Source: Rheinheimera pleomorphica
GTDB taxonomy: Bacteria; Pseudomonadota; Gammaproteobacteria; Enterobacterales; Alteromonadaceae
Assembly: GCF_011634895.1 (NCBI RefSeq)
Contig: NZ_SIRR01000012.1
Coordinates: 1 to 64,000 of the forward strand
Length of the DNA: 64,000 nt
Direction: 5' to 3'
The notes under the pieces are model-generated. The model saw only the letters and a list, made by a program, of their open reading frames with translations, was not told the origin of the DNA and did not search any database. This document shows positions 21,501 to 31,070 of the stretch, in pieces. Position 1 is the stretch's first letter. Each line of letters opens with the position of its first letter. A program made the translations under genes and the position numbers.

Positions 21501-22425
21501 GCAGCAAGGCCTGCAGGGGGAAGTGCAACAAAGCTTGAGTCAGGTAGCCGAGCAGGGCATAGAGCAGGATAAGCTTACGCAATGGAGCTTTGGTGTGCTG
21601 CCGCGTGAATACGTCAAATTGCAGGCCGGTTACGAAATTAAAGCCTTCCCGGCGTTAGTTGACGAGCGTGATTCAGTAGCCATCAAACTGCTGGATAACC
21701 CGCAACAGGCGCTAGATACCACTAAACAAGGGCTGCGACGCCTATTGCTGCTGAATATACCGTCACCGGTTAAGTACCTGCAGGAGTCCTTACCCAATAA
21801 AGCTAAGCTTGGCTTGTACTTTAACCCCTTTGGCCGGGTATTGGAGCTGATTGATGACTGCATTGCTGCTGGTGTAGATGTGCTGATTAATCAGGGGCAA
21901 CTGCCACAGAATGAGCAGGATTTTACGGTGCTGCGGGAAAAAGTGCGCTCTGAGCTTGGTGATACAGTGCTGGCCATAGCGCTGAAAGTCGAGCAAATTT
22001 TAACCCTGTGCCATGACATTCAAAAACGTTTAAAAGGCAAGGTCGATTTAGCCCATGTCCAATCACAGGGTGATATTAAGCAGCAACTGAATGAGCTGAT
22101 TTTTAAAGGCTTTGTCAGCAGTCACGGCGCAAACAGGCTGGATGATTTGCTGCGCTATTTACAGGCGATGCAAAAACGGTTGGAAAAATTGCCGGTCGAC
22201 CCACAACGTGATCGTTTATTGATGCACGAGTATCAAAAAGCGTTTGATGCCTATCACAAGTTGTTAGGTAAATTTGCCGGTAGCAAAATACTACCCGAAC
22301 CGGTGCAGGCGATTTATTGGATGCTGCAGGAGCTGAAAGTTTCACTGCACGCACAGCAACTGGGTACGCCTTATCCGATCTCGGTAAAAAGAATACTGCA
22401 TGCGGTGCAGGAGATAAAAGCCTAG
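18538..22425 (+). CDS. hrpA: ATP-dependent RNA helicase HrpA
   Basis: This DEAH-box helicase is about 1295 residues, as in E. coli (1300). Walker A is AGETGSGKTTQ, the DEAH box is IIDEAHERS, and SATID and QRKGRCGR (motifs III and VI) follow. Then come the winged helix, ratchet, OB and the long HrpA-specific C-terminal region. E. coli HrpA resolves stalled ribosomes. I start at the TTG at 18538, which has GAGGG seven bases upstream. The ATG at 18508 has no good ribosome site and lies inside the terminator of the previous gene. Confidence 0.94.
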   Translation: MSEAVISVSELHSRITHCLLKDQFRLRRRLHNCKTLADDAKTTQLQRIAADIQRSEALRAQRAQGLPNVSYPPQLPVSEKKEDIKAAIAANQVVIIAGETGSGKTTQIPKICLELGRGVAGMIGHTQPRRLAARSVCDRIAEELQCQVGNQVGYKIRFGDHTGDNTFVKLMTDGILLAEIQQDRFLNQYDTLIIDEAHERSLNIDFLLGYLKQLLPKRPDLKLIITSATIDPQRFSRHFFNAPVIEVSGRTFPVETRYRPVSEQDDKDADQLQGIFDAVEELYREPAGDILIFLNGEREIRDTADALEKLKLPHTEVLPLYARLSAAEQNRIFQSHAGRRIVLATNVAETSLTVPGIRYVIDPGTARLSRYSYRSKVQQLPIEAISQASANQRKGRCGRVAAGICIRLYSEEDFNSRPEFTDPEILRTNLASVIMQMLALGLGDIAAFPFLQKPDSRFINDGIKLLEELGAIPLKRDKSGLKLTELGKKLARLPIDPRLARMVLFAADNGSLADVLVLAAALSIQDPRERPLDKQQKADQCHSRFADPDSDFASWLKLWQYLQEQQEQLSNNQFRRLCRQEFLNYLRVREWQDLTGQLTQLIQEQGYRLTSQPAGYQAIHQAVLSGLLGQVGFKDSEADYLGPRQTRFYVFPGSHLFKRKPKWVAAAEWVETSKLYARTLAKIEPEWIEPLAEHLVTRSYSEPHWEKKRGAVIAYEQVSLYGLVIVPKRAVLYSKIDPAVCHTLFVREALVNQELGSKEAFLQHNQQLIDNITALEEKSRRRDILVDEDTLAAFYAERVPQWANNRIDFAKWWKKKRSEDASYLNFDPSSLFNRDASDITADKFPESWRQGNLTLPLEYHFAPGEVDDGVSLIIPLALLNQLDDNGFDWLIPALRHELLVALIKSLPKQYRRNFVPAPNYADALMQTISPDEGKLLDVISNRLKRMSGVTIPEDAWDLASIPAHLKMNFKVVDDKGTTLQQSRSLSVLQQGLQGEVQQSLSQVAEQGIEQDKLTQWSFGVLPREYVKLQAGYEIKAFPALVDERDSVAIKLLDNPQQALDTTKQGLRRLLLLNIPSPVKYLQESLPNKAKLGLYFNPFGRVLELIDDCIAAGVDVLINQGQLPQNEQDFTVLREKVRSELGDTVLAIALKVEQILTLCHDIQKRLKGKVDLAHVQSQGDIKQQLNELIFKGFVSSHGANRLDDLLRYLQAMQKRLEKLPVDPQRDRLLMHEYQKAFDAYHKLLGKFAGSKILPEPVQAIYWMLQELKVSLHAQQLGTPYPISVKRILHAVQEIKA

Positions 22426-22518
22426 CGCAGGTTTAAGCGCTGCGGTAAAGGTTACCGGGCTTTACAGCAACAGCGGAAAGTTCTATAACTTAAGCCTGAT
22501 GTAGCTAGGGGAGGCGTT

Positions 22519-22818
22519 ATGTTAACTAAAGGAGATAACCGGCATTATTTCAGGATGATGGTTAATGCAGATGTTAAGCTGATGATTAACGATCCTGAAG
22601 CAGGGCGCACTATTGACGGCATTTGCCGTGACTTAAGTGCCACTGGCATGGCGGTTGAAATAGATGAACCACTGGAAATGGGCACACTGATCCGGGTAAG
22701 ACTGGATTCCGCTAACGCCAGCATTCCACCGCTGGACGCCAGCGCTAAAGTCATGCGCTGTGCACAGGAAAGCGAAGAGATTTATCAGTTAGGGTTAGCT
22801 TTTATGGAGCTAAACTAG
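22519..22818 (+). CDS. PilZ-domain protein
   Basis: The 99-residue protein is a single PilZ domain, which typically binds c-di-GMP. The N-terminal part has HYFRMMVNADVKL where canonical receptors carry an RxxxR motif, and the second motif D/N-x-S-x-x-G appears as DLSATGMAV. The first motif looks degenerate, so binding is uncertain. It has a strong ribosome site (GGGGAGG) and its own terminator. Confidence 0.85.
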   Translation: MLTKGDNRHYFRMMVNADVKLMINDPEAGRTIDGICRDLSATGMAVEIDEPLEMGTLIRVRLDSANASIPPLDASAKVMRCAQESEEIYQLGLAFMELN

Positions 22819-22825
22819 TTAAACA

Positions 22826-22858
22826 AATAAAAAAGCAGCTTAGGCTGCTTTTTTATTT
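22826..22858. terminator. Bidirectional intrinsic terminator (PilZ gene / yceI)
   Basis: AAAAAAGCAGC (22829-22839) pairs with GCTGCTTTTTT (22844-22854), with A and T tracts on the two sides. It serves both convergent genes. Confidence 0.85.
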
Positions 22859-22878
22859 CGAGTAGAGCAAAACGGCGT

Positions 22879-23448
22879 TTACTGCTGCGTAAATTGCACG
22901 CTAAAGCTAACCGGCAGCAAAGGGTCGATACGTTTTAAACCGGCTAATTCCTGCAACTTAGCTACGCCAGCGCTGAGCTTATAGCTATTTGTATTTAACA
23001 TTAACGGCGTCTCACTGCTGGCTGCAATAATGCTGTCGCTTAGTTTTGTCAGACGTACCTTAGCATTTAGCTCGGAGGTTTCGGCGCCGATAGTCACGTT
23101 AAGCGGCAGTGTGATGACTTTGGACTGACCTATTGACAGTGTTGCGGTTTCTGCTTCGGCAAGCGCTGCTGTTACGCTAATTGCGGCGAATTTATCTGCC
23201 TGTAACACGTATTGCCAAATACGCTCGTTGCGAATAGGAATGTTGGTTTCCAGGCTGTTAACGGCAATGCTGATAACGGCGCTGTTACCATCCCAGCTAC
23301 CGGATAACTGCTTAAACTGGTGGGTTTCTGCCACGACATCATTTTTTACTGAGACAAAATGCAAGCTTGACTGGTTGCTATCCAGTTGCCACTGGGAGGC
23401 AGACGCCATGGTGCTGGTTAAGGCCAAAGCCAGAGCAAATACTTTCAC
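22879..23448 (-). CDS. YceI-family periplasmic protein
   Basis: The 189-residue protein starts at a GTG with GGAG upstream. A signal peptide (MKVFALALALTSTMASA) is followed by a YceI-type lipocalin-like domain that begins WQLDSNQSSLHFVSVK. Members bind isoprenoid or amphiphilic ligands; the ligand here is not known. E. coli yceI is induced by base and osmotic stress. Confidence 0.88.
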   Translation of the reverse strand: MKVFALALALTSTMASASQWQLDSNQSSLHFVSVKNDVVAETHQFKQLSGSWDGNSAVISIAVNSLETNIPIRNERIWQYVLQADKFAAISVTAALAEAETATLSIGQSKVITLPLNVTIGAETSELNAKVRLTKLSDSIIAASSETPLMLNTNSYKLSAGVAKLQELAGLKRIDPLLPVSFSVQFTQQ

Positions 23449-23518
23449 GTGATTTCTCCGTTAGTTACAAAGTAGTGCCAGCATAGCGCAATGCGCTGTC
23501 AGCACCAAATTTACGTTG

Positions 23519-24739
23519 TTAATAAATTTTACACACCAGGCCTTTCAGATAGCTACCTTCCGGATAAAAGCTGGCCACTGGGTGGTCACTGTCCTGACTG
23601 AGCTTTTCAACAAATAAACAATCCCGTTTGGCATCCAGCGCCGCATCGGCAACGATTTTCTGAAACAGGCTGTCTTCCATCAAGCCGGAGCAGGAGAACG
23701 TTAGCAGCAAACCACCGGGTTTAACAATCTGCATTGCCACCATATTAATATCTTTGTAGCCACGGCAGGCACCCATCAGCTGTGCTTTGCTTTCAGCAAA
23801 CTTTGGCGGGTCTAAAATCACCATATCAAATTGCTTACCTTGCTCGCGGTACTGGCGTAGCAATTTGAATACGTCAAATTTTACGTTATCGATCTTGGTT
23901 AAATCTAACTGATTGAGTTCAGCATTTTTCAGCGCTGTGGCCAGTGCCAGTTCAGATAAATCGGCATTCGTGACCGACAAGGCTCCACCTTGCAGTGCCG
24001 CCACGCCAAAGGTACCGGTATAACTAAAGCAGTTCAGCACGGTTTTATCTTTAGCATAACGTTTGGCCGCAGCGCGGCTGGCGCGCTGGTCGAGATAAAA
24101 ACCGGTTTTGTGCCCCTGTATTACGTCTACCAACAGTGACATACCGTGCTCTTTGATAACCACTTCACCATTATCACGCGGTAAATGCAGCCAGCCGGTG
24201 GTGGGCTGTAAGCCTTCTTTTTTACGCACATCAACATCGGAGCGCTCATAAATACTGTGGCCGGGGAAAACTGCCTTCAACGCCTGCACTATTGCATCGC
24301 GCCAGAGCTCGGCACCGGCCGATAACAGCTGGCATACCAGAATGTCGTCGTATTTGTCGATAGTGACGCCGGGTAAGCCGTCAGATTCTGCCGCGACCAC
24401 GCGCAGGCCGGTCGTTAGGTTTAAATCGTATAACTCAGTACGTAGTTGCCAGGCACGGGCAATGCGGCGCTGAAAAAACGCCTGATCAATATTTTCGCTC
24501 TGCTGAAAACTCCAGGCGCGGGCCCGAATTTGTGACTGGCCAGAGTAGGCGGCATAGCACAACCATTCGCCTTTGCTGCTGACGATCGAAACGGTCTGAC
24601 CGTTTTCAGGCTTACCGCTGACATGTTTCACCGCTTTGGAAAACACCCACGGATGGTGCCGTTTCAACGATTTTTCGCGGCTGTCCTGCAGCGTGATAAT
24701 GGGTAAAGCGTGATTGATGTCAGGTTGGTTCATGGTCAT
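23519..24739 (-). CDS. rlmI: 23S rRNA m5C1962 methyltransferase RlmI
   Basis: This 406-residue SAM-dependent methyltransferase has an N-terminal PUA domain (about 15-100, [17 protein letters not shown]), a central EEHEE-like region, and a Rossmann domain with the SAM motif [15 protein letters not shown] and the catalytic-side motifs DPPKF and SCSG. Overall it closely follows E. coli RlmI, slightly longer at the N terminus. An alternative start two residues in is possible. It is divergent from the quinone oxidoreductase. Confidence 0.92.
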   Translation of the reverse strand: MTMNQPDINHALPIITLQDSREKSLKRHHPWVFSKAVKHVSGKPENGQTVSIVSSKGEWLCYAAYSGQSQIRARAWSFQQSENIDQAFFQRRIARAWQLRTELYDLNLTTGLRVVAAESDGLPGVTIDKYDDILVCQLLSAGAELWRDAIVQALKAVFPGHSIYERSDVDVRKKEGLQPTTGWLHLPRDNGEVVIKEHGMSLLVDVIQGHKTGFYLDQRASRAAAKRYAKDKTVLNCFSYTGTFGVAALQGGALSVTNADLSELALATALKNAELNQLDLTKIDNVKFDVFKLLRQYREQGKQFDMVILDPPKFAESKAQLMGACRGYKDINMVAMQIVKPGGLLLTFSCSGLMEDSLFQKIVADAALDAKRDCLFVEKLSQDSDHPVASFYPEGSYLKGLVCKIY

Positions 24740-24856
24740 TTTTACACTGTGCTAGACTAAAGGCCGCATTGTAGTGAAGCAGTGCCTAAAGCTAAAGCAG
24801 AATTTCAGCCAACGCTCAGCTTCTGCTGTTTAGTGTGCTTGATAAAGGAGCAACCT

Positions 24857-25852
24857 TTGGCGACCATTCCCGATATGATGCAGGCGATAACCGTTGTAAA
24901 TGCCGGCAAAGACAGTAAGTTACAGCTGACACAGTGCCAGATGCCACAGCCAGGGCCAGATCAGTTGTTAGTTAAAGTGGCCGCAGCGGGCATCAACCGT
25001 GCTGACTTAATGCAGCGCCGCGGTTTGTACCCGCCGCCGCCGGGCGATAGCGATATTCTCGGCCTGGAAGTGGCGGGCATGGTGGTAGCGGCCGGGCCAC
25101 AGCACAAACACTGGCTGGGTAAAGCGGTGTTTGGTCTGGTAAACGGCGGAGGTTATGCCGAATACGCGCTGATGCAGGCTGGTCACGCTATGGCGGTGCC
25201 AAATGGTTATGCGATGGCAGAGGCAGCGGCGGTGGCCGAAGTGTTTTTAACCGCCTACCAGTTACTGTGTAGTATCGGAAATTTACAGACCGGCCAGCGA
25301 GTGCTGATCCATGCCGGCGCCAGTGGTGTCGGTACTGCCGCTATTCAACTGGCGTGCGCTTTAGGTGCAGAGGTAGCCGTCACGGCCAGTAGCGAAGAAA
25401 AGCTTAGCGCCTGTCGTAAGCTTGGTGCCGGGCTTACTATTAATTACACCACGACTGACTTTGCGCAAGTTCTGGCGCAGCAGTGGCCGGAGGGCATTAA
25501 TCTGATACTCGATCCGGTAGCAGGTGATTATATTAGCCGGGAAATACCGCTGCTGGCGATGGACGCTAAAGTGGTCATTTATGCCATGATGGGCGGGCGC
25601 GACATACCCAGCCTGGATTTAGCGGCGCTGTTTAAACGGCGTGGCCAGCTAATTTGTTCTACCTTGCGTAATCGTAGCAATCGGTATAAAACTAATCTGA
25701 CACAGGCATTTAGCCATGCTTTTGGCAAAGCGTTGGCGCAGCGGCAACTGCAACCGGTACTGCAGCAACAATTTTACTGGCAGCAGGCAGAGCAGGCACA
25801 TCAGTTGATGGCCTCTAATGCGACAGTTGGCAAGCTTGTGTTAACATTCTGA
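24857..25852 (+). CDS. NAD(P)H:quinone oxidoreductase (zinc-independent MDR family)
   Basis: About 331 residues of the medium-chain dehydrogenase/reductase superfamily, close to the human PIG3/TP53I3 and bacterial Qor group. It has the catalytic-domain start VNAGKDSKLQLTQCQM, the conserved INRADLMQRRGLYPPPPG, and the NADPH motif AGASGVGTAAIQLA. Structural zinc ligands are absent. I use the TTG at 24857, six bases after AAAGGAG; the ATG at 24875 is the alternative. The upstream extension in the same frame lacks a ribosome site. Confidence 0.9.
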   Translation: MATIPDMMQAITVVNAGKDSKLQLTQCQMPQPGPDQLLVKVAAAGINRADLMQRRGLYPPPPGDSDILGLEVAGMVVAAGPQHKHWLGKAVFGLVNGGGYAEYALMQAGHAMAVPNGYAMAEAAAVAEVFLTAYQLLCSIGNLQTGQRVLIHAGASGVGTAAIQLACALGAEVAVTASSEEKLSACRKLGAGLTINYTTTDFAQVLAQQWPEGINLILDPVAGDYISREIPLLAMDAKVVIYAMMGGRDIPSLDLAALFKRRGQLICSTLRNRSNRYKTNLTQAFSHAFGKALAQRQLQPVLQQQFYWQQAEQAHQLMASNATVGKLVLTF

Positions 25853-25908
25853 CCTTATGGCAGAATCCCGCCAGCGCGGTATCATTTTATGCAGGACAAC
25901 AGGCCCGA

Positions 25909-27378
25909 ATGACATTAGGTAGTATTGGTAAATCCACATACAGCAAAGCGGTTAGCGCTTTGGTTAACCGTATTTATGATTCGACTGCGGTGGCCGACTC
26001 GGTTTACGAGCAGGCGACGGCGTATTTTCAGCAAGCGATAGCGCAGCAAGACGAAAAAATAGAGCTGGCGCAGCAGGTGATGCTGTTTGAAAACCGCCAG
26101 CAACAAGTAAGCCAGCGGGATATGGCGCTGGTAGAGCGTAATTTAAAGCAGGCGCAGGGCGAGCAACAGAGTTTTCAGCAAGCGCGAGATGATGAAGCCA
26201 ATATCCGAATTAGCGCATTAAAACGGCTATGCCGGGATATTTTAGATTTATGTCAGGGCGACACTGTCGACGAAACCAATCTGCTCAGTGCCAAATTGCT
26301 TGGCACCATTCAGCTATTGTCGCCGACCGAAGGCAAAAATGTTGCTGCCAGCAATCAAAAAAGTAAACACTTGTACAAAGCGGTGTTATCGCTGCGTTTG
26401 CTGGACAAACTGCTGGCGGATGGCGAGCTGAATAATGCCTATGTACAGCAGCGCTTTGCTGCCAGTAAGGGGAAAAAGGCAGCAAAAGATGAGTACGATC
26501 CCTTTCGTGATGATGTGCAGATCCCGCTGTTAATGGCGGCCATATTGCAAGACATTGGTAGTTGCCATCCCGATGCGCAGTTAATTTTAAAAGGCGCAGA
26601 TGGCGACGCGGATGAGTTTAGGGTGCTGGACAACGATGAGCGGATGGCATTACTGCAAATTAGCTATCGGGAAAGCCTGAAATACGTCGTTCAGGGATTA
26701 GGGCTGGAAAAATATAGCGGTAACTCTAAACAAGAACGAGATAACTTTAAGCAGCAGGAAACCGAGCGGCAAAATTTTGTCGTTATGCTACTTAAAAATG
26801 CGGTAAAGCCAGAGCATGGTATAGGTAACTTACTGAAAATTCCTCAAATTTACACCTCTGTAGTGTTATCAACCAAAAGCAGCTTTGCCTATGATACCTT
26901 GCCCAAGGTGGCGCTGGTGTTAGAGAAGGGCGTAGAAAAGGGCGTATACAGTAAAGTGGCCGTTGATGCGTTGCTCTGCATTACCGGTGTCTTTCCGCAG
27001 GGCTTTGGTGTCACTTACATTCCAAAAGACTCAGATCGGCAAGATCTTGACCGCTATGAATATGCCATTGTCACCGGCTTGTATCCTGCCGATATTCGTC
27101 AGCCTATCTGTCGTATGGTCACACGCAACTTAACCTATAACGTATCGGCTCAGGGCTGTGTTATTAGTGTGGAAAATAATCTGTATTATGCGCCGGCCCG
27201 GAAAAAACTGGAAAAAATCAGCGAAGAGCGTTTGCTGGAAATTCTCAGTAAGTTGGTATCAAACTTTGAAGAGCGCAAAAATATGCCGCTGTTGCCCAGG
27301 TGCTGGCACCCGGATGAATATTTCTCTTATGTGAAAAACCAAAACCTGTGGAATAAAGTGGTGATGCACAGCAACTAG
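25909..27378 (+). CDS. Hypothetical protein, degenerate HD-GYP-like
   Basis: The 489-residue soluble protein is not one I recognise by name. The first 100 residues are polar and predicted coiled coil. The middle (about 205-230, PLLMAAILQDIGSCH) resembles the HD motif helix but has Gln-Asp where His-Asp is expected. The segment near residue 350 (VDALLCITGVFPQGFGVTY) resembles the C-terminal HD-GYP signature (alLliGiYPvGs.V). The GYP loop itself is missing, so c-di-GMP hydrolysis is unlikely. A role as a non-catalytic sensor is inference. Confidence 0.6.
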   Translation: MTLGSIGKSTYSKAVSALVNRIYDSTAVADSVYEQATAYFQQAIAQQDEKIELAQQVMLFENRQQQVSQRDMALVERNLKQAQGEQQSFQQARDDEANIRISALKRLCRDILDLCQGDTVDETNLLSAKLLGTIQLLSPTEGKNVAASNQKSKHLYKAVLSLRLLDKLLADGELNNAYVQQRFAASKGKKAAKDEYDPFRDDVQIPLLMAAILQDIGSCHPDAQLILKGADGDADEFRVLDNDERMALLQISYRESLKYVVQGLGLEKYSGNSKQERDNFKQQETERQNFVVMLLKNAVKPEHGIGNLLKIPQIYTSVVLSTKSSFAYDTLPKVALVLEKGVEKGVYSKVAVDALLCITGVFPQGFGVTYIPKDSDRQDLDRYEYAIVTGLYPADIRQPICRMVTRNLTYNVSAQGCVISVENNLYYAPARKKLEKISEERLLEILSKLVSNFEERKNMPLLPRCWHPDEYFSYVKNQNLWNKVVMHSN

Positions 27379-27416
27379 CTGCTCAGCTGGCAGGGCGCTG
27401 GCGTCATTACAACGCC

Positions 27417-28835
27417 CTAGGTCTGCTGTTTCACATCGGTGGCAGGGGCGTTTTCAGGCTCTGCTACTGGTGCTACATCGAAGCCGTCATCCGCTTTGTC
27501 CCACTCTACATCTTCGTCATAGCCTGGGGGCACCTGTTGCCGGGCGGTCTGAAATTCCTCATCGCGCATCTGGGACAACACGGTTTCTTCATCGACCCGA
27601 GGATCAAGTGCGGCACCTAGCGGCGATGATACCAAATCGCCAGAGCCCATTTTAAACTGGGCATTTTGCTGTTCGTCCATCATGCGTTTGACGTGTTTTT
27701 GCGTGTAATTCACCCGTAATAAGCGTAAAAACAGCGCCAGAGCACAGCAACTGATAAAGGCATATAACATGGCCGGGCCGACAAGCTGCATTAACGCCGA
27801 GGCGATGAGCGGGCCGAAGCAGGCGCCCAAACCAAAAGTCAGCAGCACAGTCGCTGACAGTGCTACCCGGTCGTTTTGTTCGACATTTTGGTTGGCAAAG
27901 GCAGACGCAATAGGGTAAAGCGTAAAGGCGAGAATGCCATAGCAAAACGTCGCCAGCAGGAGTAACAACCCGTTTAACGGCAACAAGGCAATGAGTAAGG
28001 TTAATACGGTCAGTACAGCTGCGTTAAAACGCAAAATACGGCTACGTGGAATGCGATCCGAGATTTTTCCCATCGGCCACTGCGCCAGCAAACCGGCCAG
28101 TATCGTGACTGACATAAACAGCGTAACCTGTCCGGTATCCATACCTTTACTGGCAGCATAAGCCGGAGCCAGGCCGTAGAAGGAGCCCGCCATCATACCC
28201 GCTACGGTAATGGCAGTCAGCGACTGCGGCACCTGTTTCCAGAATGCCAGGATCTTTAACGGTGCCGGTTGTAGCGGCGCCGGGTGAATACGGCGGGTCA
28301 GCGCTATTGGCACGATACATAACGAATAGCACATGCTGATAATCAGTAACGGCGCTGTGCCAAGCTCAGGGAATTGGCTAAGCATAGCCTGGCCACCAAT
28401 CATGCCCAGGTAAGAGGTAATCATATAAAAAGCAAACACAGTGCCGCGCTGTGTGCTTTCGGTTTGCTCATTCAGCCAGCTTTCGAGCACCATGTATTGA
28501 CACATCATGCCCATACCGACGATGACCCGCAGTACTAACCAAATTGCTAACTCATCAATCAGCACATGGCTCATGGCACAAGCGCTGACAATGGCGGCGC
28601 TGGCGACAAAGGCGCGGATATGGCCCACCCGGGCGATGACTTTATGCCCGAGTTTAGACCCCAGCACCAGCCCCAGGTAATAGCACGACATCAGTGCGCC
28701 TATCCAGGTGGAGTCGACACTTTGCTGCGCCAGCGACAAGCCCAAATAGGTCGATAACGACCCCTGGGCCACCAGCATTAATAAAGTGGTTAAAAACAGC
28801 GCACTAAAACTACGATAGGGGTGTTTGCCGGACAT
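27417..28835 (-). CDS. MFS transporter, YcaD-like
   Basis: The 472-residue inner-membrane carrier has about twelve hydrophobic segments and the major-facilitator loop LGSKLGHKVIARVGHIR between helices 2 and 3. Its N-terminal half resembles E. coli YcaD (substrate unknown). A hydrophilic tail of about 80 residues, rich in acidic residues, follows the last helix. The start at 28835 was chosen for its upstream AGGCAACGG; an 11-residue longer frame runs into the metG terminator. Confidence 0.85.
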   Translation of the reverse strand: MSGKHPYRSFSALFLTTLLMLVAQGSLSTYLGLSLAQQSVDSTWIGALMSCYYLGLVLGSKLGHKVIARVGHIRAFVASAAIVSACAMSHVLIDELAIWLVLRVIVGMGMMCQYMVLESWLNEQTESTQRGTVFAFYMITSYLGMIGGQAMLSQFPELGTAPLLIISMCYSLCIVPIALTRRIHPAPLQPAPLKILAFWKQVPQSLTAITVAGMMAGSFYGLAPAYAASKGMDTGQVTLFMSVTILAGLLAQWPMGKISDRIPRSRILRFNAAVLTVLTLLIALLPLNGLLLLLATFCYGILAFTLYPIASAFANQNVEQNDRVALSATVLLTFGLGACFGPLIASALMQLVGPAMLYAFISCCALALFLRLLRVNYTQKHVKRMMDEQQNAQFKMGSGDLVSSPLGAALDPRVDEETVLSQMRDEEFQTARQQVPPGYDEDVEWDKADDGFDVAPVAEPENAPATDVKQQT

Positions 28836-28844
28836 CCGTTGCCT

Positions 28845-28878
28845 TTTTAAAAAAATACAGGCAGCCAAGGCTGCCTGC
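28845..28878 (-). terminator. Intrinsic terminator of metG
   Basis: CAGGCAGCC pairs with GGCTGCCTG around a two-base loop, followed on the minus strand by a run of T residues. It lies a few bases beyond the metG stop and just ahead of the MFS start on the same strand. Confidence 0.8.
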
Positions 28879-28881
28879 GTA

Positions 28882-30939
28882 CTATTTTACCCGCATACCT
28901 GGTGTAGCACCGTCATCCGGTGACAGGATAAAAATATCACTGCCGCCAGGGCCAGCTGCCAGCACCATGCCTTCAGACAGGCCAAAGCGCATTTTACGCG
29001 GCGCTAAATTAGCCACCATCACCGTTAAGCGGCCTTCAAGTTGCTCTGGCGCATAGGCGGCTTTAATACCGGCAAACACCTGACGCACTTCGCCACCGCC
29101 AATATCCAGCTGCAGCTGCACCAGTTTATCGGCACCTTCAACGGCACTGGCTTTAATAATTTTCGCTACCCGCAAATCGATTTTAGCAAAATCATCGATG
29201 CTGATGGTGTCACTAATCGGCTCGCGTTCGTTGTCAGCGGCTTTGACCTCAGCTTTACTAACTTTTTCAGCTGTCGGTTTGCTGTCGGCCTGCGGTTGTA
29301 AATTCTCTTTCGACGCCGCCAGCATTGCCGTAACTTTTAGCGGGTCAACCCGCTGCATCAGCGCTTTAAACGGGTTTATCGCATGGTTAAGCAGCGGCTG
29401 CTGATAGTTGCTCCAGCTTAGCTCACTGTTTAAAAAGGCTTCTGTCTCACTGGCCATCAGCGGCAGCACCGGCTTTAAGTAGTGCATTAATACGCGAAAC
29501 AGGTTGATGCCCATTGAGCAGACATCGTGCGCCTCTTGCTGTTTGTTGTCATCTTTTACCAGCACCCAGGGCGCTTTGGCATCGATATACTGGTTAGCTT
29601 TATCGGCCAGCGCCATAATATCGCGGATAGCACGGGCAAATTCACGTTTTTCAAAGCTGTCGGCAATGCTCTCGCCCATAGCCACAAATTCAGCTAACAG
29701 TGCAGGTTCAGCGACGGTTGCCGCCAGCTTGCCGTCAAAGCGTTTGGTTATAAAGCTGGCGCAGCGGCTGGCAATGTTGACCACTTTACCGACTAAATCG
29801 GCGTTTACCTTCTGGCTGAAATCATCCAGGTTAAGATCCAGATCGATAATGCTGCTGCTGAGCTTAGAGGCAAAGTAATAGCGCAGGTATTCCGGGTTTA
29901 AATGCTCAAGATAAGTGCTGGCTTTAATAAAGGTACCGCGTGACTTGGACATCTTGGCGCCGTTAACCGTGACAAAACCATGGGCAAAGATAGCATTAGG
30001 TTTTCTAAAACCGGCGCCGTGCAGCATGGCCGGCCAAAACAGGCTGTGAAAATAAATAATATCTTTGCCGATAAAGTGATACACCTCGGCATCGGAGTCT
30101 AAACGCCAGAAGTCATCAAAGTTGATACCGGTTTTATCACAGAAGTTTTTAAAGCTAGCCAGATAGCCAATAGGGGCATCTAACCAAACATAAAAGAATT
30201 TTCCCGGTGCATCCGGTATTTCAAAGCCGAAGTAGGGCGCATCACGGCTGATATCCCACATTTGCAGGCCGTCTTTAAACCATTCCTGCAGTTTGTTAGC
30301 CATCTCGTCCTGTAAGCTACCGCTACGGGTCCAGTCTTGCAGCATCTGGCCAAAGGCGGGTAAATCAAAGAAGTAATGCTCTGAGTCTTTAAGTACCGGC
30401 GTGGCGCCTGATACCACAGAGCGGGCGTTTTTTACTTCGGTCGGGCTGTAAGTGGCACCACAGACATCACAGCTGTCACCGTTTTGATCCAGCGCGCCGC
30501 ATTTAGGACAGTCACCTTTAACAAAACGATCTGGCAAAAACATCTGTTTTTGCGGGTCAAACAGCTGGCTGATGGTTTTACGCTTAATGTAGCCGCCTGC
30601 ATTGAGTTTGTTATAAATCTGGCTGGCAAACTGGCGGTTTTCTTCGCTGTGAGTCGAATAGTAATTGTCAAAGCCAATGCCGAAACCGGCAAAATCAGCC
30701 TGGTGTTCAATATTGGTTTTGGCAATCATTTGCTCGGGGGTAATGCCCTGTTCCTGCGCCTTTAACATAATGGGCGTGCCGTGGGCGTCATCAGCACACA
30801 CGTAGTAACACTGATGGCCGCGCCCTTTTTGAAAGCGGGCCCAGATATCGGTTTGAATATATTCCAGTAAGTGGCCTAAATGGATAGGGCCATTGGCATA
30901 GGGTAAAGCGCTGGTTACCAGTATTTTTCGTGTCGACAT
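28882..30939 (-). CDS. metG: Methionyl-tRNA synthetase
   Basis: About 685 residues from the ATG at 30939. The class I signatures are [12 protein letters not shown] (HIGH) and [10 protein letters not shown] (KMSKS). A zinc knuckle with CPKCG and CDVCG lies in the connective peptide, and the C-terminal 110 residues are the tRNA-binding EMAP-II-like domain ([14 protein letters not shown]). Length matches E. coli MetG (677). The frame extends upstream to 31035 but without a ribosome site or homology. It is divergent from mrp, as in enterobacteria. Confidence 0.97.
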   Translation of the reverse strand: MSTRKILVTSALPYANGPIHLGHLLEYIQTDIWARFQKGRGHQCYYVCADDAHGTPIMLKAQEQGITPEQMIAKTNIEHQADFAGFGIGFDNYYSTHSEENRQFASQIYNKLNAGGYIKRKTISQLFDPQKQMFLPDRFVKGDCPKCGALDQNGDSCDVCGATYSPTEVKNARSVVSGATPVLKDSEHYFFDLPAFGQMLQDWTRSGSLQDEMANKLQEWFKDGLQMWDISRDAPYFGFEIPDAPGKFFYVWLDAPIGYLASFKNFCDKTGINFDDFWRLDSDAEVYHFIGKDIIYFHSLFWPAMLHGAGFRKPNAIFAHGFVTVNGAKMSKSRGTFIKASTYLEHLNPEYLRYYFASKLSSSIIDLDLNLDDFSQKVNADLVGKVVNIASRCASFITKRFDGKLAATVAEPALLAEFVAMGESIADSFEKREFARAIRDIMALADKANQYIDAKAPWVLVKDDNKQQEAHDVCSMGINLFRVLMHYLKPVLPLMASETEAFLNSELSWSNYQQPLLNHAINPFKALMQRVDPLKVTAMLAASKENLQPQADSKPTAEKVSKAEVKAADNEREPISDTISIDDFAKIDLRVAKIIKASAVEGADKLVQLQLDIGGGEVRQVFAGIKAAYAPEQLEGRLTVMVANLAPRKMRFGLSEGMVLAAGPGGSDIFILSPDDGATPGMRVK

Positions 30940-31070
30940 TAAGCGGTGCTCTTTTGCATAAATAACTGAAAAAATTTCGCTAAATGATACACTAGCCGCC
31001 ATCGTTGCGCACCCGCCAAGCGGCGGATTGGGCAAAAAAACGCATTTAATACTGAAATGGAAATTTGCTG

